64,000 bases of DNA from Terriglobales bacterium. GTDB lineage: Bacteria > Acidobacteriota > Terriglobia > Terriglobales > Acidobacteriaceae. The notes below the pieces were generated by a model, which saw nothing but the letters and a program-made list of their open reading frames with translations, was not told the DNA's origin and did no database searches. Below, piece after piece: positions 33,363-41,113 of the stretch. The stretch covers positions 1 to 64,000 of the forward strand of contig DASRER010000042.1 of the NCBI GenBank assembly GCA_035651995.1. Reading direction: 5' to 3'. Position 1 is the first letter of the stretch, and every line of letters begins with the position of its first letter. The position numbers and the translations under genes were made by a program.

Positions 33363-34685
33363 TCAGAGCTCCACCCTCAGCAGGTCCTTCACCGTCTCCC
33401 TTCGCCTCACCAGCCGGGCCTTCGACCCCTCGACCATGACTTCAGCGGCCCGGCCGCGGGTGTTGTAGTTGGAGGCCAGCGGCATGCCGTAGGCGCCGGC
33501 GTCGAGCAGCGCGACCAGGTCGCCCTCGCGCGGCTCGGGGAGACGCCGGTCGCGGGCGAAGAAGTCTCCCGTCTCGCAGACAGGCCCCACCACATCGAAC
33601 GTTCCGACATCGGCCGCGCCGCGCACGACCGGGACAATCTCGTGGTGCGCGCCGTAGAGTGAGGGGCGGATCAGGTCGTTCATGGCAGCGTCAACCACGA
33701 CAAAGCGCTTGTTGCCGTTGCGCTTCACGTAGAGAACGCGAGTGACGAGGGCCCCGGTCGGTCCGACGATGGCGCGTCCCGGCTCGAGCAGCAGGTGCAC
33801 ACCGAGTCCGCGCAGCGGGCCGACAATGGCCTGCGCGTAGGCCGCGACCCAGGCGGCGAAGTCACCGTCGAGGTCCGATGAAGGCCGGCCGCCCTCGGCC
33901 TCTCCTTTCGACGCATAGGAAATCCCGAGCCCGCCGCCGGCGTCGACGTAGCGAATGTCGTGCCCGCGCTGGCGCAGCCGCCGCACCAGCCCGGCAACGC
34001 GCTCCATGGCGGCTGCGAAGGGCGCCACTGCGGTGATCTGAGAGCCGATGTGCACGCTCACTCCCGCCACCTGCAGCCGGCGCTCGTCGCGGGCCCGATC
34101 GTAGAGGCGCTCCGCCTCGGTCATGGCCACGCCGAACTTGTGTTCACGCAGTCCGGTAGCGATGTAAGGATGCGTTTCCGCCGGAACATCAGGGTTCACC
34201 CGCAGCGCCACCGGCGCCACGCGCTTCGCGAGCCCGGCCCGCGCCGCCAGCAGGGCCAGTTCGCTCTCGCTCTCCACGTTGAACAGCAGAATGCGCGCCT
34301 TCAGGGCCGCATCCATTTCCCCGGCAGTTTTCCCAACGCCGGAAAAAACCACGCGGCCCGGCGCCTTCGGGGCGGCGCGCCGCACGCGCTCCAACTCGCC
34401 GCCCGAAACCACGTCGAAGCCGCTGCCCAGCCGGGCAAGCATGCGCAGGACCGCCAGGCTGGAGTTCGCCTTCACCGAGTAACAGACGGTGTGAGGCGCC
34501 GCGCCGAACGCCGCGTCAAACGCCGCGTAGCGCTCGCGGATCGCCGTCGCCGAATAGACATAGAGCGGCGTTCCGAACTTCTGCGCCAGCCGCGCCAGCG
34601 GCACGCGCTCGGCGTGAAGCTCCCCGGGGCCGCGTCCGCGATACACGAAACCCGGGGCACGCTCGCCACATGTGAAGGCTGACAT
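33363..34685 (-). CDS. lysA: Diaminopimelate decarboxylase
   Basis: The 440-residue PLP enzyme converts meso-diaminopimelate to lysine, the last step of lysine synthesis. The PLP Lys is Lys72 in YSVKANSS; SVHIGSQI, DAGGGLGI, EPGRAIVGP and the C-terminal GPVCETGDFF (active-site Cys of the partner subunit) are present. A short Gly/Ser-rich insert (SKGEAEGGRPSS) follows GISY. It is alone on the strand; no dapA or dapF is adjacent. Confidence 0.95.
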   Translation of the reverse strand: MSAFTCGERAPGFVYRGRGPGELHAERVPLARLAQKFGTPLYVYSATAIRERYAAFDAAFGAAPHTVCYSVKANSSLAVLRMLARLGSGFDVVSGGELERVRRAAPKAPGRVVFSGVGKTAGEMDAALKARILLFNVESESELALLAARAGLAKRVAPVALRVNPDVPAETHPYIATGLREHKFGVAMTEAERLYDRARDERRLQVAGVSVHIGSQITAVAPFAAAMERVAGLVRRLRQRGHDIRYVDAGGGLGISYASKGEAEGGRPSSDLDGDFAAWVAAYAQAIVGPLRGLGVHLLLEPGRAIVGPTGALVTRVLYVKRNGNKRFVVVDAAMNDLIRPSLYGAHHEIVPVVRGAADVGTFDVVGPVCETGDFFARDRRLPEPREGDLVALLDAGAYGMPLASNYNTRGRAAEVMVEGSKARLVRRRETVKDLLRVEL

Positions 34686-34698
34686 GAAGGGAACTAAT

Positions 34699-34722
34699 GT
34701 AGCAGAGGCGCTGCGTCTCTAC
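34699..34722. repeat. GTAGAGACG palindromic repeat, copy 2 (reverse)
   Basis: On the minus strand it reads GTAGAGACGCAGC then GCCTCTGCTAC, 14 bases upstream of lysA. It is the same family as 22722-22745 and 43563-43590. Confidence 0.6.
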
Positions 34723-34810
34723 GTCGTGCAGGCGGGCCGTTGCGATGAAACGCGGCGCGGGGTCGCTCGCGTCCACCCGATTCGATTTTTCGTGAAAGTT
34801 GAAACTGCTT

Positions 34811-36565
34811 CTACAGCACCTTCAGCACCACAATCGTCTGGTCATCGAAGGCTTCGGCGCCTCCGGCGTGCTCGGCGGCGCCGTTGAAGATGGCGTCGGC
34901 AATCTCTTCGGCGCTGCGGCGGCAGGTGCGCGTTACGGCATCAATGATGCCGGCCCGTCCGAACAGCTCACCCTTGGCGTTGGCTGCGTCAATCGGGCCG
35001 TCGCTGAAGAACACGAACACATCGCCGGCCTTGGCCTGCATGTCGATGGGCTCGTAGCTGACCTCGGGGAACAGCCCCAACGGCAGGCCAGTGGCTTCGA
35101 TGGTGGTGACGTTCCCGTCGCGGCAGTGAATGGGGCGCGGCAGGCCGGAGTTGGCGATCTGGATTTTGCGCGACTTATCGCTCCACACGGCGAACACCAT
35201 GGACACGAACTGCGCCTCGATGGGCCGTCCGATGAGCGAGCGGTTGATGAGCGTGAGCATCTCCGGCGAACAAGGCTCGGAGGGCGAGTGCGAGCGCAGA
35301 AAGCCGGAGACGAGAGCCGCATAGATGGCCGCCGGCGCGCCTTTGCCGCTCACGTCGCCGACTGCGATGGCAATTCGTCCGCGCGAATAGGGAATGAAGT
35401 CGTAGAGGTCGCCGCCGATGGCGCGCGCCGGGGCAAAACGCGCCGCCATTTCCGCGTTGACCAGCACCGGCGCCATGGACGGCAGCAGGTGCATCTGCAG
35501 CTGACGCGCCATGCTCAGGTCGCGCTCCAGGCGCTGCTCCTCGCGCGACACCCGCTCGTACAGCCGCGCGTTCTCGATGGCGATGGCGACTTGGGCGGCC
35601 AGCGTGGAGATGGTGCGCACGTGGTCCTCGGTGAAGAACCCTTTGCGCGTATGCTCCAGGTCCAGCACGCCGATGGCCTCGCCCTTGTAGACGAGCGGCA
35701 CGCAAAGCTCGGAGCGCGTCTCGGGATTGAGCGGAATGTAGCGCGCGTCTTTGGTGACATCGGGCGCCAGCACGGCCTGCTTGTGGGTGGCGGCCCAGCC
35801 CACCAGGCCGCGATCGAGCGGAATGTCGTGCTTGAGCTGGATGCTTTCGTTGAAGCGCAGCGAGAAACGATGTTGCAGCTTGGTGCGCGCGTCATCCACC
35901 AGCAGGATGGAGAACATCTGGTAGTCGATGATGCCGGCCACGCGGTCGGCCACCACCTTGAGCAGGTGGTCGAGATCGAGGATGGACGTGAGTTCGCGGC
36001 CGATATCGAACAGCAGCGCCAGGCTCTTGGCCTGCCGCGCCACCCGCGTGTAGAGCCGCGCATTCTCGATCGCGACCGCGATGCGTGACGCCACCACGGT
36101 GAGCAGGCGGCGATGCTCGTCGGTGAAGGCGCGGGGGCGGCGCGAGGCAACGTCAATGATGCCGATGAGCCGGTTCTTGACGATGAGTGGCACGGCCAGC
36201 TCGGAGCGCACGCCCACGCCGGTGTCGATGTAGTCGGGCACCGAGGCCACGTCGTTCACCAGCACCGCTTCGCGGCGCTCGGCCGCGCGCCCGGTCACGC
36301 CCGTCCCCACCTTGATGCGCAGCCGCTCGGCCACTTCATCCGGATGGCCGTAGTGGAAGCGCACGCGCAGCTCCTGCGTCTTTTCGTTCAGCAGCAGGAT
36401 GGCGAAGACGTCGTAGCCGGTGGGCGTGCGAATGAGCTCGGCCACGCGATGCAGCAGCGTGTCCAGGTCGAGCGTGGTGTTGACGGCGTCGGCCACTTCG
36501 AGCAGGAATGCCTCGATGTTGAGTGGCCGGCCCGGCGCGCGCGCCTCTTGTGCGGTGGCTTTCAT
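34811..36565 (-). CDS. GAF-GAF-SpoIIE serine phosphatase
   Basis: The 584-residue cytoplasmic protein has two GAF sensor domains (about 25-170 and 200-340) joined by helices (AIENARLYTRVARQ and AIENARLYERVSRE). A PP2C-type SpoIIE/RsbU phosphatase domain follows (about 365-584), with ARAIGGDLYDF, AVGDVSGKGAPAAIYAAL, DGPIDAAN and DDQTIVVLKVL holding the metal-binding Asp residues. Such proteins dephosphorylate anti-sigma-factor antagonists in response to a small ligand. No antagonist or anti-sigma gene is adjacent. It lies 83 bases downstream of deoC on the same strand. Confidence 0.93.
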   Translation of the reverse strand: MKATAQEARAPGRPLNIEAFLLEVADAVNTTLDLDTLLHRVAELIRTPTGYDVFAILLLNEKTQELRVRFHYGHPDEVAERLRIKVGTGVTGRAAERREAVLVNDVASVPDYIDTGVGVRSELAVPLIVKNRLIGIIDVASRRPRAFTDEHRRLLTVVASRIAVAIENARLYTRVARQAKSLALLFDIGRELTSILDLDHLLKVVADRVAGIIDYQMFSILLVDDARTKLQHRFSLRFNESIQLKHDIPLDRGLVGWAATHKQAVLAPDVTKDARYIPLNPETRSELCVPLVYKGEAIGVLDLEHTRKGFFTEDHVRTISTLAAQVAIAIENARLYERVSREEQRLERDLSMARQLQMHLLPSMAPVLVNAEMAARFAPARAIGGDLYDFIPYSRGRIAIAVGDVSGKGAPAAIYAALVSGFLRSHSPSEPCSPEMLTLINRSLIGRPIEAQFVSMVFAVWSDKSRKIQIANSGLPRPIHCRDGNVTTIEATGLPLGLFPEVSYEPIDMQAKAGDVFVFFSDGPIDAANAKGELFGRAGIIDAVTRTCRRSAEEIADAIFNGAAEHAGGAEAFDDQTIVVLKVL

Positions 36566-36636
36566 GAGATTGAACTTTGATGATAGCAGGTGAGCTGCGG
36601 AGCGAATCTCGCCGATGCAGATTCAATGGGAAACGC

Positions 36637-36652
36637 AGATTGCTACGTCTAC
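36637..36652. repeat. Possible partial GTAGAGACG-family repeat
   Basis: AGATTGCTACGTCTAC in the gap between deoC and the phosphatase resembles one arm of the palindrome at 43563-43590 (TTGCTACGTCTC) with one change. Confidence 0.35.
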
Positions 36653-37383
36653 GCCGCAAATTCCGGCGCGCCCAACTCGCGCACGATGGCCACCGAGGCG
36701 CTGGTCCCAATGCGGTCCGCGCCGGCGCGCACCATGGCCGCCACGCCGTCGGCGCTGCGGATGCCGCCGGAAGCCTTCACCCTCGCCCGGTCGCCCACCA
36801 CACCGCGCATCAGCGCCACGTCATCGGCGGTGGCCGGCCCGCCGAACGTGCCGGTAGAGGTCTTCACGAAGTCGGCGCCGGCGGCGACAGCCAGTTCGCA
36901 GGCGAGAATCTTCTCGTCAATGGTGAGCAGGCCGGTTTCCAGGATGACCTTCACAATCGCGCCCGCGTCGTGGGCCACGTGTGCCACGGCGGCAATGTCC
37001 TGCTGCACCAGCACGCGCTCGCCCGATTTCAGCGCGCCCACGTTCATCACCATGTCGAGTTCCTGGGCGCCCAGGCGGACCAGGCCGGCGGCCTCGTCAC
37101 GCTTGGCGCCGGTCAGCGTGGCGCCGAAGGGAAATCCCACCGGCGCGCCCGCCTTCACCGAACTTCCGCGAAGGCGCGCGACCGCGTCCGCCAGCAGCGC
37201 GGGATGCACCGAGACGGACGCGAAGCCGTAGAACGCCGCCTCATCGCACAGCCGCGCAAGCTGCGCCCGTGTCGCCGCGGGCCCAACCAGCGTGTGATCA
37301 ATCAGGCGGGCCACGGCCCGCCAGTCACGCAACAGGGAATCAACGTCTACAGGGACGTGGAGAGAAGGCGTGATCGCAGTCAT
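36649..37383 (-). CDS. deoC: Deoxyribose-phosphate aldolase
   Basis: The 244-residue class I aldolase cleaves 2-deoxyribose 5-phosphate to acetaldehyde and glyceraldehyde 3-phosphate in nucleoside salvage. It has Asp110 in ELDMVMN, the Schiff-base Lys174 in FVKTSTG and Lys203 in VKASGGIR. The frame is open far upstream, but that part is the antisense of the radical-SAM gene; MTAITPSLHVPV at 37383 is the start. It diverges from the radical-SAM gene. Confidence 0.93.
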   Translation of the reverse strand: MTAITPSLHVPVDVDSLLRDWRAVARLIDHTLVGPAATRAQLARLCDEAAFYGFASVSVHPALLADAVARLRGSSVKAGAPVGFPFGATLTGAKRDEAAGLVRLGAQELDMVMNVGALKSGERVLVQQDIAAVAHVAHDAGAIVKVILETGLLTIDEKILACELAVAAGADFVKTSTGTFGGPATADDVALMRGVVGDRARVKASGGIRSADGVAAMVRAGADRIGTSASVAIVRELGAPEFAA

Positions 37384-37418
37384 GGGCAAGCCAATTCTAG
37401 CAACAAAAATACGCCGCC

Positions 37419-37493
37419 GGCTGCTCGCTACTGGCTGCCAGCAACCGAATGCAGAGTGCTTGGCCAGCAGCCAGGAGCCAGCAGGCAGGAGCG
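37419..37493. repeat. CAGCAGCCAG word inverted repeat between divergent genes
   Basis: GGCTGCTCGCTACTGGCTGCC at the left is mirrored by GGCCAGCAGCCAGGAGCCAGC at the right around about 25 bases. It lies in the promoter gap between deoC and the radical-SAM gene. Confidence 0.6.
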
Positions 37494-37506
37494 CTTTCTT
37501 CGGCGT

Positions 37507-37512
37507 TACAAT
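37507..37512 (+). promoter_or_regulatory. -10 box of the radical-SAM gene (TACAAT)
   Basis: TACAAT ends 9 bases before the ATG at 37522, so the leader would be only about 2-3 bases. It follows the CAGCAGCCAG repeat. Confidence 0.4.
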
Positions 37513-37521
37513 GAAGCCAAT

Positions 37522-38631
37522 ATGCCCGCCGCTCACGAAGCCCGGTGGTGGGAGACGATGGCCGACGGCCGCGTGCACTGCTATTTGTGCCCCAGGCACT
37601 GCCACATCGGCGACGGCCAGACCGGTTTCTGCTTCATCCGCAAGAACGAAGGCGGGCGCCTGCTGCAGCTCGGCTATGGCCGGCCGGCTGCCATCCAGAT
37701 TGATCCTGTCGAAAAGAAGCCGCTCAACCATTTTTTCCCGGGCACGCGGATTTTTTCCATGGGCACGGCGGGATGCAACATGGGCTGCTTCTTCTGCCAG
37801 AACTGGGACATATCGAAGGCCAAGTCCGACCAGGTGAACGCCGCGAACCTGGCGCCGGCGCAGGTGGTGGAGGCTGCCCGGCGCTACGGCACGCCCAGCC
37901 TGGCCTTCACCTACAACGAGCCCACCATCTGGGGCGAGTACGTGATTGACATTGCGCGCGAGGCGCACGCCGCCGGGCTGAACACGGTGATGGTATCGAA
38001 CGGATACATCACGCGCGAGGCGTTCTTCGATATTTATCCGTTCATCGACGCCGCGAACATTGACCTGAAGGCCTTCACCGAGACTTTTTATTCCAAGATC
38101 ACGCTCACGCATCTGCGGCCGGTGCTGGAGACGCTGCGCTGGCTGCGGCACGAAACCAACGTCTGGTTCGAAATCACCAACCTCGTCATCCCCACGCTGA
38201 ATGACGGCGACGCCGAGTTCCGCGAGCTGTGCGATTGGGTGCTCACCAACCTGGGCGACGATGTGCCGCTGCACTTCACCGCGTTCCATCCCGACTTCAA
38301 GCTGCTCGATAAGCCGCGCACGCCGCCCGAGACGCTGCATCGCGCGCGCGCCGTGGCCATGAGCATGGGACTGAAGTACGTGTACGAGGGCAACATCCAT
38401 TCTGACGGCGCGCACACCATCTGCCCGGGATGCAGGCGCGTGGTCCTGCGGCGCTCGTGGCACGACGTGCTCTCCAGCGACCTGCAGGTTGACGCCGCCG
38501 GCGCGGGCTGCTGCCGCCACTGCGGCACGCACATCGCAGGCGTCTTCAGCCGCGACGAAGCCGAACAGCGCCGCGCAGCGCGCCCGGCCATGATGGCCGC
38601 GCACGCCGCGGCGGTCGCCGCGCGCTCGTAA
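37522..38631 (+). CDS. amrS: AmmeMemoRadiSam system radical-SAM enzyme
   Basis: The 369-residue protein starts with a Cys-rich segment (CYLCPRHCHIGDGQTGFC, Cys20, 23, 27, 37), then the radical-SAM motif CNMGCFFC (Cys85, 89, 92), TYNEPTIWGEYV and VMVSNGYIT, and ends with a zinc-ribbon-like CPGCRR and CRHCG. This matches the AmmeMemoRadiSam enzyme (pflA-like), whose substrate is unknown; it is usually found with AMMECR1 and Memo-like proteins, neither of which is near. The ATG at 37522 is chosen from homology; the frame is open far upstream in antisense of deoC. Confidence 0.92.
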   Translation: MPAAHEARWWETMADGRVHCYLCPRHCHIGDGQTGFCFIRKNEGGRLLQLGYGRPAAIQIDPVEKKPLNHFFPGTRIFSMGTAGCNMGCFFCQNWDISKAKSDQVNAANLAPAQVVEAARRYGTPSLAFTYNEPTIWGEYVIDIAREAHAAGLNTVMVSNGYITREAFFDIYPFIDAANIDLKAFTETFYSKITLTHLRPVLETLRWLRHETNVWFEITNLVIPTLNDGDAEFRELCDWVLTNLGDDVPLHFTAFHPDFKLLDKPRTPPETLHRARAVAMSMGLKYVYEGNIHSDGAHTICPGCRRVVLRRSWHDVLSSDLQVDAAGAGCCRHCGTHIAGVFSRDEAEQRRAARPAMMAAHAAAVAARS

Positions 38632-38640
38632 TCGGGCTGC

Positions 38641-38751
38641 GCCAGCACTCGGCAGTCAGCGCTCAGCCTTCAGTCCCTGAGCGGGTTCTGCGAAGGCGCG
38701 CATGCGCAGCCGGGATGTGCAAGGGCTGAGTGCTGCCTGCTGAGTGCTGCC
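38641..38751. repeat. CAGCACTCAGC word inverted repeat
   Basis: Left arm GCCAGCACTCGGCAGTCAGC, GCTCAGCCTT; right arm AAGGGCTGAGTGCTGCC, TGCTGAGTGCTGCC. The arms are imperfect reverse complements around about 48 bases and fill the gap after the radical-SAM gene. Confidence 0.65.
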
Positions 38752-38809
38752 CCTCGGGCATCTCCGAGGACACACGCGCCAATCTCATAGTGGCAACAGG
38801 AGAACCCTC

Positions 38810-39229
38810 ATGCCGGTCATCCAGTCCGGGGTCCGTGTCGTCGCCAGCCGCCTGCCGAAAGTCATGCCGCCCGCCGCGCACGCCATTGCCGACTACGCCA
38901 TTGCCGCGTCGTTCCTGGGAATGGCTGCGTTCTTCTGGCGCCGGGACAGGCGCGCCGCCGTGGCCTGCATCGGTGTGGGCGCGTCGCAGGTCGCGCTCAG
39001 CCTGTTCACCGATTACCCCGGCGGCTTGGCCAAAAGGGTCAGCTTCCATCGCCACGGCCGGATTGACATGCTGCGCGCCGGAGTGATCGCCGGCCTGCCT
39101 GGAGTGATGGAGATGGAAGATGCCTCGCGCCGCTTCTTCGCGACCAGCGCCATCGCGCTGACGGCGATCGCCGGGATGACGGCATTTGAGAAAGAGTATG
39201 CGCGGCGGTGGCGAAGGAGAGCAGCGTGA
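38810..39229 (+). CDS. Small integral membrane protein
   Basis: The 139-residue product has three hydrophobic segments (about 26-43 AIADYAIAASFLGMAAFF, 50-66 AVACIGVGASQVALSLF, 108-124 FFATSAIALTAIAGMTA) and a conserved-looking loop TDYPGGLAKRVSFHRHGRIDM. The ATG at 38810 has AGGAGA ahead of it. Function is unknown. It ends inside the left arm of the inverted repeat that also holds the glmU stop. Confidence 0.72.
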   Translation: MPVIQSGVRVVASRLPKVMPPAAHAIADYAIAASFLGMAAFFWRRDRRAAVACIGVGASQVALSLFTDYPGGLAKRVSFHRHGRIDMLRAGVIAGLPGVMEMEDASRRFFATSAIALTAIAGMTAFEKEYARRWRRRAA

Positions 39230-39343
39230 AAACCGCTGCTGGCTGCTAGCTCCGGCAAAAAAAAATTCAACTGGCAACGTCGAGACGGCCGCCGGAACTT
39301 TCCTGGTTGTAGCTGGCAGCCAGCAGCCAGCAGCGCGGTTCAC
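39226..39343. repeat. Mirrored repeat holding both stop codons of convergent genes
   Basis: Left arm GTGAAAACCGCTGCTGGCTG, CTAGCT; right arm AGCTGGCAGCCAGCAGCC, AGCAGCGCGGTTCAC. The arms are imperfect reverse complements. The first TGA (39227-39229) ends the membrane-protein gene and the mirror TGA (39340-39342, minus strand) ends glmU. A tract of A lies near the middle. It could act as a two-way terminator. Confidence 0.7.
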
Positions 39344-40866
39344 GGCTTCGGCTTGGCGGCGGCCGCTCTTCTCTCCCGCACCCACCCTGGCTTGACCGTC
39401 TGCCGCGCACGGCCCAGGGCCAGCGAGTCCTCCGGAACATCTTCGGTGATGCACGAAGCGGCGCCGATGTAAGCGCCGCGGCCGATCGTGACCGGCGCCA
39501 CCAGCGTCGTGTCGCTGCCCACAAAAACGTGGTCTTCGATTACCGTGGTGTGCTTGTGCGAGCCGTCGTAATTGCAGGTGATGGTGCCGGCGCCCACGTT
39601 CACGCCCGCGCCGATTTCCGCGTCGCCCAGGTAAGTGAGGTGATTGGCCTTGGAGCCGCGGCCCATGCGGATCTTTTTCGTCTCGACGAAGGCGCCCAGG
39701 TGCGCGCCCTCGCCAACGTTGCTGCCCGGCCGCAGGTGCGAGAAGGGACCGAGCACGGCGCCGCGCTCGGCGCGCGAGTCGGTGATCACGCATCCCGGCT
39801 TGATCTCCACTTCATCGCCCAGCTCCACGTTGGTCAGCACCGAGTACGAGCGGATGCGGCAGTCGCGGCCCACCGTGGTGCGGCCCAGCAACTGGACGAA
39901 CGGCTCGATCACCGTGTCCTGGCCGACGGTGACGTCGGCGTCAATCACCACCGTTTCAGGCTGGTAAATGGTCACGCCTGAAGCCATCAGCAAGTTGCAT
40001 TTTGCCGAACGCAACGCGGCGTCGAGCCGCGCCAGTTCGGCGCGGCTGTTCACGCCCAGTACCTCAACCGGCTCGGCGGCCTCCAGCGCCAGCACGGCGT
40101 GGTTCCTGGCGGTGAGCAGGCCGGCCACGTCGGTGAGGTAGTACTCGCCCGCGGGATTGTTGGTGGTGAGCTGGTCAATCACGCCGAACAATGCCGCCGC
40201 CGAAAAGGCGTAAATGCCGGAGTTGATCTCGCGAATCTTCTCCTGTCCCGGCTTCAGCATCTTTTGCTCGACGATGGCGGCAATCTGGTCGCTGTTGCGC
40301 TGGCGCCGCACCACGCGTCCGTAGCCATGTGGGTCGGGCGCCAGCGCGGTGAGCACGGCCATGGCCGCGCCGCGCGCCAGGTGGAAGTCGCGCAGCCGCT
40401 CGAGGGTCTGCGGGCGGATGAGAGGCACGTCGCCGGAGAGCACCAGCACGTGATCGTACCCGGAGAGTGCCTGCTGCGCCGACTTGATGGCGTGTCCGGT
40501 GCCGCGCTGCTCGGCCTGCACAACGAAGTTCACGCCGGCGTCGCGGACAGAGTGCGTTACGCGCTCGGCCTCGTGGCCCACGATGACGAAAATGTCGGAA
40601 GGCGCCACCACCTGCGCCGCCGTGCCAATCACGTGCTCCAGCAGCGCCTTGCCGCCGATCTTGTGGAGGACTTTGGGATGCTGTGATTTCAGCCGCGTCC
40701 CTTTGCCCGCGGCCATGATGGCGATAGCGAAGCGCGGCGCAGGACCTGGGGCCAACGCCCGCGCCGCCGAAGATGTGGGCGCCCCATCCTTCCCGCTTTT
40801 TTTGGCGGAGGATGGGCCGCGGCGTTGCTTGTGCGCCGATTTCTTCCTGGAAGCCATCCGCGCCAT
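39340..40866 (-). CDS. glmU: Bifunctional N-acetylglucosamine-1-P uridyltransferase / glucosamine-1-P acetyltransferase
   Basis: This two-domain enzyme makes UDP-GlcNAc for peptidoglycan and lipopolysaccharide. The uridyltransferase part has MAAGKGTRLKSQHPKVLHKIGG, EQRGTGHAI and VLSGDVPL; the C-terminal left-handed helix has many hexapeptide repeats and the acetyltransferase sites NHLTYLGDAEIG and NYDG. From ATG at 40866 the product is 508 residues with an odd basic 45-residue leader. Part of that leader is encoded by a hairpin repeat (40783-40816), so a TTG start near 40755 is more likely. Confidence 0.95.
   Translation of the reverse strand: MARMASRKKSAHKQRRGPSSAKKSGKDGAPTSSAARALAPGPAPRFAIAIMAAGKGTRLKSQHPKVLHKIGGKALLEHVIGTAAQVVAPSDIFVIVGHEAERVTHSVRDAGVNFVVQAEQRGTGHAIKSAQQALSGYDHVLVLSGDVPLIRPQTLERLRDFHLARGAAMAVLTALAPDPHGYGRVVRRQRNSDQIAAIVEQKMLKPGQEKIREINSGIYAFSAAALFGVIDQLTTNNPAGEYYLTDVAGLLTARNHAVLALEAAEPVEVLGVNSRAELARLDAALRSAKCNLLMASGVTIYQPETVVIDADVTVGQDTVIEPFVQLLGRTTVGRDCRIRSYSVLTNVELGDEVEIKPGCVITDSRAERGAVLGPFSHLRPGSNVGEGAHLGAFVETKKIRMGRGSKANHLTYLGDAEIGAGVNVGAGTITCNYDGSHKHTTVIEDHVFVGSDTTLVAPVTIGRGAYIGAASCITEDVPEDSLALGRARQTVKPGWVRERRAAAAKPKP
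40783..40816. repeat. CCCATCCT hairpin repeat at the 5' end of glmU
   Basis: CCCATCCT and AGGATGGG enclose a loop with CCGC, a T tract and GCGG. It has the form of the well-known acidobacterial intergenic hairpins (GGGCGCCCCATCC...), here inside the open frame of glmU. Confidence 0.65.
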
Positions 40867-40911
40867 CTTAAACCGAGCGCAGTGTGAGCGGTAAGTGCGT
40901 TGAGGGATGCG

Positions 40912-41010
40912 CGAATCCGGCGATCCGGCCATCCGGTCATCTGGAGAGCTCGCGAAATCACGGCAACTCAAATCGCCAGATGATCAGCTCGCCAGGTGGT
41001 CAGGTCACGC
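40912..41010. repeat. GATCC/GATCA word inverted repeat upstream of glmU
   Basis: Words GGCGATCCGGCCATCCGGTC and ATCTGGAGAGCTCGC on the left are mirrored by ATCGCCAGATGATCAGCTCG and CCAGGTGGTCAGGTC on the right. They fill much of the yvcK-glmU gap. Confidence 0.6.
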
Positions 41011-41015
41011 CAGGC

Positions 41016-41031
41016 TGCCCCACGTTCGCGC
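41016..41031. repeat. Dispersed 16-mer TGCCCCACGTTCGCGC, copy 1
   Basis: The same 16 bases occur at 59028-59043; each copy is followed by a GC-rich imperfect palindrome (here CGCGCCTCGCGGCGC). Confidence 0.65.
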
Positions 41032-41113
41032 CGCGCCTCGCGGCGCCGACCCGGGCGCGCTGACATGCGGTCAGCTCTTCGGCGCTTGCGCGATACGCGG
41101 TCCTGAAGGGAGC

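Noticed and set aside
36577-37521. N-terminal extension of the radical-SAM enzyme to 684 residues
   Set aside because: The extra 315 codons are antisense of deoC and the promoter gap; the family start is MPAAHEARWWETM at 37522.
37384-38604. Upstream extension of the deoC frame to 651 residues
   Set aside because: The added part is antisense of the radical-SAM gene and shows no homology; the aldolase starts at 37383.
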